Source: Janthinobacterium sp. ROICE36
Lineage (GTDB): Bacteria > Pseudomonadota > Gammaproteobacteria > Burkholderiales > Burkholderiaceae_D
NCBI RefSeq assembly: GCF_002869965.1
Contig: NZ_PEBS01000024.1
Span: 1 to 64,000, forward strand
Direction: 5' to 3'
DNA: 64,000 bases
This document shows, piece after piece, positions 1 to 7,071 of this stretch. The notes under the pieces were generated by a model. It ran no database searches. It was not told where the DNA came from and was given only the letters and a program-made list of their open reading frames with translations. A program made the position numbers and the translations under genes. The stretch's first letter is position 1. Each line of letters opens with the position of its first letter.

Positions 1-56
1 TCAAGCTCACCGCGCGTCAGGGCGGAGAGATCGGGAGGGGTACGTTTTTTTGCCAT
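1..56 (-). CDS. 5' fragment of a gene cut by the window edge, possibly IS66-type transposase
   Basis: A reading frame on the minus strand starts at the ATG whose complement is at 54-56 and stays open to base 1. It gives MAKKRTPPDLSALTRGEL. This short start resembles the N-termini of IS66-family transposases (a basic start followed by a PPDLSAL-like stretch), but 18 residues are too few for a firm call. The gene diverges from the large plus-strand locus. Only the first codons are visible. Confidence 0.35.
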   Translation of the reverse strand, partial: MAKKRTPPDLSALTRGEL

Positions 57-416
57 GACAGCATGATGAGCCGGTTTGAAAAGGTTTACAACTGTTTTTT
101 GAAACACTGCTCATGCTGAACAGTTACATAATTATTTCACAATAGCGTTGTTTACTTGTTGACATGGTCCGAAAAAAAATGGATAGTAAAAAAGAGGTTT
201 AAAAAGTAAAGGAGCCTAGTTCCTCGCTACTGTTTTTATAAAGGGCACGGCTATTTTTTTTGCGCACCCTTCGTTTAAACTAACTTGGCATGATTAATTC
301 ATGTGTAGCAGCGACACTGTCCCAGTGTCGCGTCCCTATATACGGTTCACACTGTATTTCATGTTGTATGCTGCACTTTACTACTTTACTATTTCTGGTC
401 GGCTTATCCTGTTTCT
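57..416. other. AT-rich intergenic region upstream of the block 1 locus
   Basis: No convincing gene is seen in these 360 bases, which are clearly richer in A+T than the genes to the right. A weak sigma70-like pair is possible: TTGACA at 159-164 and GATAGT at 182-187 with a 17-base spacer, reading right. The region also contains the perfect inverted repeat listed separately at 311-331. The promoter of the long plus-strand locus must lie here or in the next 40 bases. Confidence 0.4.
311..331. repeat. Perfect 9-bp inverted repeat, possible operator
   Basis: GCGACACTG and its exact reverse complement CAGTGTCGC are separated by TCC. No T-tract follows, so it is not a standard rho-independent terminator. 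Its place 130 bases before the first gene of a very long operon-like run makes an operator or an mRNA hairpin reasonable. The function is inference. Confidence 0.5.
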
Positions 417-430
417 TTGATTAAGATCAA
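417..430. promoter_or_regulatory. FNR/Anr-type binding site
   Basis: TTGATTAAGATCAA matches the consensus TTGAT-N4-ATCAA for FNR/Anr/Dnr regulators at every fixed base. It is centred about 35 bases before the ATG at 459. If the promoter lies upstream, the site is downstream of or over the start point, which would suit repression. An activation geometry would require a very short leader. The match is seen; oxygen or nitric-oxide control is inferred. Confidence 0.5.
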
Positions 431-458
431 TGTCGGATATTGAAATTAGGAATTGAAA

Positions 459-797
459 ATGAAAACTAAGATCATGGCTGTTACCTTCGTTCTTGCCGCG
501 TTGACAGTCGCTGGTTCGGCTCACGCTGACGACTACAAGAAAAATTATTGCAGTAACCAGGCTTATGTCGCCGGTGCCTCGAAATATCCGCACTTACATT
601 GCGACAAGGACTTTTTCGTGTATTCATCGTCGTCCAGTAAGCACACGGACATGGCACGAGGCGATGTGCAGTATTGCAGCAACACGCGCGCTGTCCTTGA
701 TGAAATCAAGGCCCTGGGGCCGACCAAGATCATCGGCTATAACGATGTCTTGAACGACACGCTGGCATTTGCTCGTGTTTATTGCAAGAAAGAATAA
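459..797 (+). CDS. Small secreted protein with four cysteines, unknown function
   Basis: The 112-residue product starts at ATG 459, with AGGA at 447-450 as ribosome binding site. A TTG two codons upstream is less likely. It opens with a typical Sec signal peptide: KTK, a hydrophobic core, then AHA before DDYKK. The mature part has four Cys residues, two of them in C-S-N contexts, which suggests two disulfides in the periplasm or outside the cell. No family is recognised. It is the only protein of block 1 with a clear signal peptide and the first gene after the FNR-type box. It may be the first gene of the operon or an independent neighbour; the gap to the next gene is 64 bp. Confidence 0.8.
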   Translation: MKTKIMAVTFVLAALTVAGSAHADDYKKNYCSNQAYVAGASKYPHLHCDKDFFVYSSSSSKHTDMARGDVQYCSNTRAVLDEIKALGPTKIIGYNDVLNDTLAFARVYCKKE

Positions 798-861
798 TTC
801 CGCTGCCCGCCGCGGACATTCCGGGCCTCCCGCAGGCCGCATCATTCAACGGAGCGATATC

Positions 862-1509
862 ATGACTAAACTGTTCAACGATTTAAGCAGCGACCAAAAA
901 GCTAAATTCGAAGCGAAATGCCGTTCATTTGGCATCGACCCGGCCACCGTACCTAAGACGTTGACCACCGAGAATGGCGGTAAAGGCGTGGTGCTCGGAC
1001 ATCCAGCCGCCAATGCGGCGATCGCGCCAGCCAAAATCATCAATGTGGCAAATATCCAAGAATTGAGCAAATATGGCGGCTGCCAGGATGAGGAATATAT
1101 TCAGGGGCGCGCAAGCGATGCTTTCGTCCGCTATCCGCAGCCGCTGGCGACGTTGTCAGCGCCTAGTCTGACGGAGTGTGGCGGCGATGTCTGCAAACTG
1201 AAGGACAGCATGACGCTGGAACACCATGAAGCCGTAAATCAGGCAATGCACGCTTATATGATGGGAAATTCCAGCAAGGTCAAGGATTATGAAGAGCATA
1301 TCAATGCGATTCATTTCCCTATGCAGATGGCAGTCTATGCGGCGGAAGACAAGATTATCACCAACAATAATCCATTAATTATCGATACGAAAAATGGCGG
1401 CCCGACCACGCTGGTTTACGGCACGGTGACAGTGGAAGAGGGCGGCTATATTTTGGTGAAAACACCCCTGTCGCTGGACGCCCAGGCATTCACCAGCCAA
1501 AACACATAA
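862..1509 (+). CDS. Hypothetical protein of the Gly-rich locus
   Basis: The 215-residue product starts at ATG 862, with GGAG at 851-854. The frame is open upstream but without a ribosome site. No signal peptide or membrane segment is seen. The middle part is helical and His/Met-rich (EHHEAVNQAMHAYMMG, around residues 127-142). The C-terminal third looks like beta strands (VYGTVTVEEGGYILVKTPL). No family is recognised. It ends 9 bp before the first Gly-rich gene, so the two are likely co-transcribed and translationally close. A structural or chaperone role for the Gly-rich proteins is only a guess. Confidence 0.75.
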   Translation: MTKLFNDLSSDQKAKFEAKCRSFGIDPATVPKTLTTENGGKGVVLGHPAANAAIAPAKIINVANIQELSKYGGCQDEEYIQGRASDAFVRYPQPLATLSAPSLTECGGDVCKLKDSMTLEHHEAVNQAMHAYMMGNSSKVKDYEEHINAIHFPMQMAVYAAEDKIITNNNPLIIDTKNGGPTTLVYGTVTVEEGGYILVKTPLSLDAQAFTSQNT

Positions 1510-1518
1510 GGAGCTGGT

Positions 1519-2175
1519 ATGGCTATTCCGACTATTCAAATCGCCGGCGCCAACGGCGCGGCCGGCACCAATGGCGTCGCCGGTACGCCCGGCAACGCGG
1601 GCAATGCCGCCCAGCAGGGCTCGAGTAGTGGCGGCAAGAATCCCACCTGCGTCAATGCGGTCGCCGCCACCGATGGCACCAAAGGTTCGGACGGTGGCAC
1701 GGGCTCGGCCGGGGCAGACGGCACGATCACGCAAAGCGGTGTGTTTCACCTCGGCGCCGTCAGCGGCGTGGTGCAAGTCGTCTATGGCGGCGGCACTGGC
1801 GGCAATGGCGGCAACGGTGCGGCCGGCGGCAATGGCGGCAATGGCGGCGCAGGGGCGGCTGCCGCCAGTCCCTGCGGCGTGCTTCCGGCGGGCACCGGCG
1901 GGGCCGGCAGCAATGGCAGCGATGGCCAGAATGGCGGTAAGGGCGGGAACGGCCCGAATATCGTCGTGTATTACACGTCCATGGCTCCCGGCACCACCTT
2001 TTCGATGGATACCTCGGTGCTGAGCGGCGGCACCGGTGGCGTGGCGGGCGCCGGCGGCACCGGCGGCACCGGCACCACACCCGGCGCAACCGGCTCGCCA
2101 GGCAAGGCTGGCCAGGCGGGCGCCAGCGGCCTGGCCGGCAATCTGTCGGTGCGTTCGGAAGCGGCGCCGCAGTAA
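1519..2175 (+). CDS. Glycine/asparagine-rich repeat protein, copy 1
   Basis: The 218-residue protein begins MAIPTIQIAGANGAAGTNG and has no signal peptide. Layout: a conserved short start, a Gly-rich stretch, a conserved non-repetitive core around residues 70-90 (GTITQSGVFHLGAVSGVVQV), a long GGNGGNG tract, a second core (NIVVYYTSMAPGTTFSMD, about 150-168), then another Gly-rich tail ending LSVRSEAAPQ. It resembles collagen-like and PGRS-type proteins in composition, but strict G-X-Y phase is not kept. It is the first of three tandem paralogues. N-G and D-G steps are very frequent and would suit Asn/Asp hydroxylation by the enzymes at the end of the locus (inference). Confidence 0.85.
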   Translation: MAIPTIQIAGANGAAGTNGVAGTPGNAGNAAQQGSSSGGKNPTCVNAVAATDGTKGSDGGTGSAGADGTITQSGVFHLGAVSGVVQVVYGGGTGGNGGNGAAGGNGGNGGAGAAAASPCGVLPAGTGGAGSNGSDGQNGGKGGNGPNIVVYYTSMAPGTTFSMDTSVLSGGTGGVAGAGGTGGTGTTPGATGSPGKAGQAGASGLAGNLSVRSEAAPQ

Positions 2176-2949
2176 TCAGGCGCCGCCGTTGCGCCAGCCA
2201 CTCTACAGGAGCGATCGTGGGAATTCCAGTTATCCAGATTTTCGGCACGAGTGGCGCCGCGGGCACGCATGCGGTTGCCGGCACGGCTGGCGCCACCGGC
2301 AGGGACGCGGTCCAGGGGTGCCTGAAAATGATCACGATCACGCTCCCGATTTCGCCGCAGCCCATCACTGTCTCTGCCAAACCGCCGACCTGCGTCAACC
2401 AGCAGGCCACCACGAACGGCACCGCCGGCAGCGCGGCGGGCATGGCTTCGGCCGGCCGGGACGGCACGATCACCAGCAGCTGCGTCCTGCACCTGGGGCA
2501 TGTCAGCGGTTTGGTGCAGGTGAAGTTTTCCGGCGGCACGGGCGGCAATGGAGGTAACGGCGCCAACGGGGGGAACGGCGGCAATGGCGGCATTGGCGTC
2601 GCAGCCCTGCCCGACAGTCCCTGCGGCGCGCTGGCCGGCGGCAGCGGCGGCAACGGCGGCAATGGCAGTGACGGCATGAACGGCGGCAAGGGCGCCGACG
2701 GGCCGCAAGTCGTGCTCTATTACACGGCGATGGATCCGGGCACGACGTTCTCCATGGATAGCTCGGTCTTGTCTGGCGGCTTGGGCGGCAGCGCCGGCGG
2801 TGGCGGCCAGCCAGGTTCGGCAGGCCGGCCCGGCGCCAGCGGCGCACAGGGAAATCTTGCGGTACGGTCGGAAGCGCCGCAGTAGTCACGCGTCGCCGTT
2901 GCGCCAACCACTCTACAGGAGCGATCATGGGAATTCCAACTATCCAGAT
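2171..2949 (+). repeat. Tandem duplication boundary repeats around Gly-rich genes 2 and 3
   Basis: The stretch 2171-2239 (stop codon region, spacer, CTCTACAGGAGCGATC and the first codons) recurs almost base for base at 2881-2949, 710 bases later. The repeats include the ribosome binding site AGGAGCGATC. This shows that the Gly-rich gene was duplicated as a whole unit including its leader, probably by unequal recombination. One copy starts with GTG, the other with ATG. Confidence 0.85.
2217..2885 (+). CDS. Glycine/asparagine-rich repeat protein, copy 2
   Basis: The 222-residue paralogue of the preceding gene starts with GTG at 2217 after ACAGGAGCGATC. It keeps the same plan: MGIPVIQIFGTSGAAGTH start, a Pro/Cys insert (ITLPISPQPITVSAKPPTCV), core GTITSSCVLHLGHVSGLVQV, GGNGGNGANGGNGG tract, second core VVLYYTAMDPGTTFSMD, and tail NLAVRSEAPQ. 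No signal peptide is seen. The spaced Cys residues (about positions 34, 56, 88 and 135) are shared with copy 3 and could form disulfides or cross-links. It is probably a structural repeat protein; function unknown. Confidence 0.85.
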   Translation: MGIPVIQIFGTSGAAGTHAVAGTAGATGRDAVQGCLKMITITLPISPQPITVSAKPPTCVNQQATTNGTAGSAAGMASAGRDGTITSSCVLHLGHVSGLVQVKFSGGTGGNGGNGANGGNGGNGGIGVAALPDSPCGALAGGSGGNGGNGSDGMNGGKGADGPQVVLYYTAMDPGTTFSMDSSVLSGGLGGSAGGGGQPGSAGRPGASGAQGNLAVRSEAPQ

Positions 2950-3628
2950 TATTGGCGCGAATGGCGCTGCGGGCATGAATGGGGCCGCCGGCATGGCCGG
3001 TGCCACCGGCACGAACGCAGTCCAGGGTTGCCAGAAAATGATCACGATCCCGCCTATTCCGCAGCCCATCTCTTCCCAACCGCCCACCTGCATCAACCAG
3101 CAGGCCGCCACGGACGGCAGCGCCGGCAGCCCGGCGGGCAAGGCGTTGCCCGGCTGGGACGGCGCCATCCTCAGCAACTGCGTGGTGCACCTGGGCGATG
3201 TCAGGGGTTTGGTGCAGGTGGCACTTTCCGGCGGAACGGGCGGCAACGGCGGTAGCGGCGCCAACGGCGGGAATGGCGGGAATGGCGGCAATGGCGCGGC
3301 CGCCATGCCCAACAGCCGCTGCGGCGCGCTGGCCGGCGGCAACGGCGGTAACGGCGGCAATGGCAGTGACGGCATGAGCGGCGGCAAGGGTGCCGATGGG
3401 CCGCAAGTTGTGCTGTATTACACGACGATGGCCCCGGGCACGACGTTCTCACTGGCTAACCCGGTCTTGTCCGGCGGCCTGGGCGGCAGCCCCGGCGGCG
3501 GTGGACAAGGGGGCGGCGGCGGTGGCGGCGGCGGGACGGCTGGCCAGCCGGGTTCGGCCGGCCAGCCCGGCCCGCCCGGCGCCAGCGGCGCACCGGCAAA
3601 TCTTATAGTGCGGTCGGAAGGCCAGTGA
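2927..3628 (+). CDS. Glycine/asparagine-rich repeat protein, copy 3
   Basis: This 233-residue copy starts at ATG 2927 with the same leader as copy 2. The start MGIPTIQIIGANGAAGMNG, the core AILSNCVVHLGDVRGLVQV and the second core VVLYYTTMAPGTTFSLA follow the family plan. It carries a distinctive run of consecutive glycines near residue 195, followed by a collagen-like GQPGSAGQPGPPGASG segment. The Gly run indicates slippage-driven length variation. No signal peptide or membrane segment is present, so any export would need a non-Sec route. Confidence 0.85.
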   Translation: MGIPTIQIIGANGAAGMNGAAGMAGATGTNAVQGCQKMITIPPIPQPISSQPPTCINQQAATDGSAGSPAGKALPGWDGAILSNCVVHLGDVRGLVQVALSGGTGGNGGSGANGGNGGNGGNGAAAMPNSRCGALAGGNGGNGGNGSDGMSGGKGADGPQVVLYYTTMAPGTTFSLANPVLSGGLGGSPGGGGQGGGGGGGGGTAGQPGSAGQPGPPGASGAPANLIVRSEGQ

Positions 3629-3746
3629 TAAAACTCAGTTTCCATATTCCGCATGTTGTGCAGGCGCGGCGCGGTTGCGCTTGCCCGGCGGCCTTTTATT
3701 GATACCAGCCCGCGCCTCCGTGCGCGGGACTTTGAGGGAGTGGTGT

Positions 3747-4499
3747 ATGTCGATACTAGACAATGCAACGATACGTGTGGTCGGCAAGGATGGCGGCAGT
3801 CAACCAGCGGCGGCCAGCGGCGCGGCGGGCGCGGTGGGGATGGCCGGGACGCCAGGATCGCTGAAATCGGGCGGCAGCGGCGACTGCCCCAAATGCAATT
3901 GCTCCAGCAACGGCCAAAACGGGCAGACGGGCGGCAACGGCGCCAGCGCCTTGCCCGGCTTACCCGCCTATCCGGCACCGGCGGTGGCCCTTAACCTCAA
4001 TACCATCATCGGCCCGCTGGTGATCGCGTCGCAAGGAGGCGCGGGTGGGACCGGTGGCGCCGGCGGTGCTGGTGGCCCCGGCGGGAATGGCGGCGCGGCG
4101 GGGCAGATGACCGGCAATGCCGAAAGCTCGTGCTTTTCCGGTTCTTCCGCACCGTGCCAGACGGCCACCGGCGGCACCGGCGGCGCGGGCGGCAATGGCG
4201 GCTTCGGCGGCAACGGGGCCAACGGCGGCGATGGCGGCAACATCACCGTGACCTACCAAAACATGAGCGCCGGCGAGGTGCAACCGCACTCGCTGGGCGG
4301 CAGCGGCGGCGCGGCCGGTGCGGGCGGCCTGGCGGGCGCGGGCGGCACCGGCGGCGCCAATGAAGTGGCGCCCCAGGGCGTCGGCAGCAATGCGCCGAAC
4401 GGCAGCGCGGGCGCGGCCGGCACGCCCGGCAGTCCGGGCAATATCGGCCGCAACGGGGTGATCGTCGTACAGCAGGCGACCGCAACGGAGCCGACATGA
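3747..4499 (+). CDS. Glycine-rich repeat protein, divergent paralogue
   Basis: The 250-residue product starts at ATG 3747 after GAGGGAG. Its start MSILDNATIRVVGKDGGSQ differs from copies 1-3, but the plan is similar: Gly-rich start, a CPKCNCSSNGQNG cluster near residue 50, a strand-like core (LNLNTIIGPLVIASQGG), a long GGxGG tract and a second core ITVTYQNMSAGEVQPHSLGG. The CPKC-N-C cluster could bind metal or cross-link chains. The stop overlaps the next start as ATGA (4496-4499), so translation of the lipase-like protein is coupled to it. Confidence 0.8.
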   Translation: MSILDNATIRVVGKDGGSQPAAASGAAGAVGMAGTPGSLKSGGSGDCPKCNCSSNGQNGQTGGNGASALPGLPAYPAPAVALNLNTIIGPLVIASQGGAGGTGGAGGAGGPGGNGGAAGQMTGNAESSCFSGSSAPCQTATGGTGGAGGNGGFGGNGANGGDGGNITVTYQNMSAGEVQPHSLGGSGGAAGAGGLAGAGGTGGANEVAPQGVGSNAPNGSAGAAGTPGSPGNIGRNGVIVVQQATATEPT

Positions 4500-6031
4500 G
4501 CGGGGCGGACGAAAGGGCCGCCGCGCCAGCCGGCGGCTATGACGCCGCGCTTGCCGCGCAACTGGTCGGCCTGGCGGCGCTGGCGAATCAATCGCTGGAG
4601 AATTTATACCTGCCCGGCGACTGGGAAGTGATTTACAGCCACTCGGCAGGCAGCGCGGCCGGCGGCAGCCAATATTATCTGGCCGCCTATCCCAGCTCGC
4701 AACCGACCGTCTGCGCCTTGATCGTCGGCGCGCCGTGGAGCGATTTCATTTCCTACTACACGCCCGACGACAATCATTTGCTGACCCAAGTCAGCGCCAA
4801 TATCGTCGGCAACAACAGCGACGTCCTGCAGGTCGATGCGGGGTTCGTGCAAATGTATGGCGCGATACGTGCCCAGCTGTGCGCCGATATCGCGCGCATC
4901 AAGCAAAGCATCCCGGCCTTCGCGATCACCTTGCCGCTGGTCGTGACCGGCCTGGGGCCGGGCGCGCCGGTGGCGCAACTGGCCTCGCTGGATTTGCGGC
5001 CGGGTAAAACGGTGTCGCCGTCGCACGTGGCCACGCTGTCCTCGTATGTGTTTTCCTGCCCCCCCGCCGTGGACCCCGCTTTTGCGGCCTTCTTTGCCGC
5101 CAACGTGCCGGCCGCCTACCGCGTGCTGGCCGGCGCCGACCAATTCCCATCGCAGCCGCTGCCGGCCAGCGGCTATGTGAACGCCGGCGCGCAGCAAAAC
5201 CTGCCCTTGCTCATCCCCGTCTACGACAGCCCGTGGGTGGAGCGCGACGGTCCGTATTATCAGCAGCTTTTGACGGGCCAGCCGCCGGCACCCGGCACGC
5301 CCGGCAGCGCCAGCGGCGCGGCGGGCTTCGATCCGGTGCTAGCGTTTACGTTGGCTAAACTGTCGGCCGTGGCTTACCAGATGTACCAGCATCCCGGCAG
5401 CATGCCGGCGTTTCAATACAGCCCCTATCTATTGAACCAAAACATCAGCATCGGCGGCGCGGTGTGGGCCAGCCTGTTTGAAAGCCCGGACAACCTGGTG
5501 GTGGCGCTGCGCGGCACGGTGACCTGGATGGAATTGATACAGCTGGTCAGCAACGCCTTCCCCTCGGCGCCGGCATGGCTCAGCGCGAATTACGGGCAGT
5601 ATGCCAAGCCGCTGGTCGACCTGTATGCGGCTGGCCGCGACCAGCTCAGCGCGGCGCTGAACGCCGCCGGCAACAAGCCCGTGCTGCTGACGGGGCACGA
5701 CGTCGGCGGTGCGCTGGCCAACCTTATGGCGGTCGACTTGCTGCAGCACCCGCTGCAGGGCAAGCGTGCCGTGGCGGGCGTGTACACCTTCGGCAGTCCG
5801 CCGGCGGCGAACACCGCCTTTGTTAACAGCTATGCCGCCAGCGCCCTGGCCGGCGTGAATTTTCAGGTGGCGCGCCCGATGGACATCGCGCCGGCGCTGC
5901 CCTTGCTGGGATTCCTGTCCACGCTGGGCACGCCGGTGACACTGTCGGGGGGCGCGCTCGATCCGTATAACGGCACGACCTGGCACGCGCTGTCGACCTA
6001 CCTGTCCTTACTGAATCCGGGGGGAGGATGA
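4496..6031 (+). CDS. Lipase class 3-like alpha/beta hydrolase with Ser-to-Asp change at the nucleophile
   Basis: This 511-residue protein has the fold marks of the Lipase_3 (fungal lipase-like) family in its C-terminal half. An oxyanion-type strand VVALRGTVTWMELIQL lies around residue 338, the nucleophile elbow TGHDVGGALANL around 400-411, and VYTFGSPPAANTAFV around 430. The elbow normally reads G-H-S-x-G. Here codon GAC at 5699-5701 puts Asp402 in place of Ser, so it is either inactive as a lipase or uses Asp as in dehalogenases and epoxide hydrolases. The N-terminal 280 residues are of unknown family. No signal peptide. It is coupled to its neighbours by ATGA overlaps on both sides (4496-4499 and 6028-6031). 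Confidence 0.75.
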   Translation: MSGADERAAAPAGGYDAALAAQLVGLAALANQSLENLYLPGDWEVIYSHSAGSAAGGSQYYLAAYPSSQPTVCALIVGAPWSDFISYYTPDDNHLLTQVSANIVGNNSDVLQVDAGFVQMYGAIRAQLCADIARIKQSIPAFAITLPLVVTGLGPGAPVAQLASLDLRPGKTVSPSHVATLSSYVFSCPPAVDPAFAAFFAANVPAAYRVLAGADQFPSQPLPASGYVNAGAQQNLPLLIPVYDSPWVERDGPYYQQLLTGQPPAPGTPGSASGAAGFDPVLAFTLAKLSAVAYQMYQHPGSMPAFQYSPYLLNQNISIGGAVWASLFESPDNLVVALRGTVTWMELIQLVSNAFPSAPAWLSANYGQYAKPLVDLYAAGRDQLSAALNAAGNKPVLLTGHDVGGALANLMAVDLLQHPLQGKRAVAGVYTFGSPPAANTAFVNSYAASALAGVNFQVARPMDIAPALPLLGFLSTLGTPVTLSGGALDPYNGTTWHALSTYLSLLNPGGG

Positions 6032-6954
6032 CTGCATTGAAGGGTAGCGCCAGCGCGTACTTCCTGCGCCAGCTGGACTATTACGGCGTGGAGCACGGCC
6101 AGCTGGCGCCGCCGGCGCCGCGCGCGCAGGCCGATCCCGACAGCCTGGTATTGGCCTGGGAAGCGCCGCTGTCGGATCTCGCCCCCTTGCGCGTCGAGCG
6201 CAACCACATCGCCGTGTTCGCGTTGCGCGAACTGACGCTGGCGCCGGGGCAGCAGTTGCGCGTGCAAGGGCCCTGGCAGGAGCGCGCGTTGCTGTTGATC
6301 GAAACGCTGACACTGGCGGCGGGCGCGCGCCTGACGCTGGCGATGCCGACCGAACTGGTGGTGGACAACTGCCTGTGCCAGGACGGCGAAGCGCATTTTC
6401 TGCTGGCCGGTCAGGCCGGTGCCCGCGGCCTTGATGGCGTGCCGGGCACCGACGGCGCCGCCGGCGACGGCCCAGGACAGCAAGGCGGCGCCGGCGGCTA
6501 TGGCGGCAACGCCAACGCCGGCTCGAACGGCAGCGATAGCAGCAGCGCCAGGATTACCATCGCCTGCCTGCACGGCAACGCGCTGTTTGAAATCACGGCG
6601 GGCGCCGGCGGCGAGGGCGGCGAGGGCGGCCGCGGCGGCCGGGGCGGCCAGGGTTGGATGGACCCGGCGACCAAAAAAATGACGGTGGGCGGGCGCGGCG
6701 GCACGGGCGGCGCGGGCGGGCAGGGCGGCGCGGGCGGCAATGGCGGGCAGATGCAGGTGTGGATCGCCGCGCTGGCGCCTGGCGCTGGCTACAGCACCGT
6801 GCTGACAGCGGCGCGCGGCGGCGCCGGTGGCGCGGGCGGGCGCGGCGGCATACCCGGCCTCGGCCATCCCGACGGCGCGCTGGGCTTGCGCGGCATGGAC
6901 GGCAGCGCGGGCGCGGACGGCGCCCTGGGGCGGGTGGAAGTCCACCTGGTATAG
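6028..6954 (+). CDS. Two-part protein with Gly-rich C-terminal half
   Basis: The 308-residue product starts at ATG 6028 after GGGGGGAGG and overlaps the preceding stop. The first 130 residues are an ordinary folded, strand-rich region (LGPWQ-like turns, LLLIETLTLAAGARLTLA). From about residue 130 the chain becomes Gly-rich (GARGLDGVPGTDGAAGDG, then GGxGG runs), interrupted by strand segments such as ARITIACLHGNALFEITAG and GQMQVWIAALAPGAGY. This mirrors the plan of the smaller Gly-rich proteins but adds a globular head. It is likely part of the same assembly; family unknown. Confidence 0.75.
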   Translation: MTALKGSASAYFLRQLDYYGVEHGQLAPPAPRAQADPDSLVLAWEAPLSDLAPLRVERNHIAVFALRELTLAPGQQLRVQGPWQERALLLIETLTLAAGARLTLAMPTELVVDNCLCQDGEAHFLLAGQAGARGLDGVPGTDGAAGDGPGQQGGAGGYGGNANAGSNGSDSSSARITIACLHGNALFEITAGAGGEGGEGGRGGRGGQGWMDPATKKMTVGGRGGTGGAGGQGGAGGNGGQMQVWIAALAPGAGYSTVLTAARGGAGGAGGRGGIPGLGHPDGALGLRGMDGSAGADGALGRVEVHLV

Positions 6955-6975
6955 GCGGACAGGGGAACGACGGTC

Positions 6976-7071
6976 ATGGACGCAGCGGCGGCGCGGGCGC
7001 AACCGCGCGATGAAGCGAAAGGGGTAGCGATGTCACCCAACAATTCACGCAGTGAGGCTCATCTTGGATAG
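6976..7071 (+). other. Short frame that may be the displaced N-terminus of the giant protein
   Basis: ATG 6976 opens a 31-codon frame (MDAAAARAQPRDEAKGVAMS and so on) ending at TAG 7069-7071. A second ATG at 7030 in the same frame follows AAAGGGGTAGCG, the only good ribosome site here. This frame runs into the start of the giant gene one reading frame away. Removing a single base near 7066 would fuse them into one longer N-terminus. It is either a leader peptide coupled to the GTG at 7052, or a one-base indel. Confidence 0.3.

Noticed and set aside
1760..2708. Proline- and arginine-rich minus frames opposite the Gly-rich genes
   Set aside because: Pro/Arg/Ala-rich products are what the complement of Gly codons gives. 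No start signals were found.
1519..4499. Short repeats that could suggest a CRISPR or tandem-repeat array
   Set aside because: The repeats are in-frame Gly/Asn codons inside genes, with no uniform spacers.
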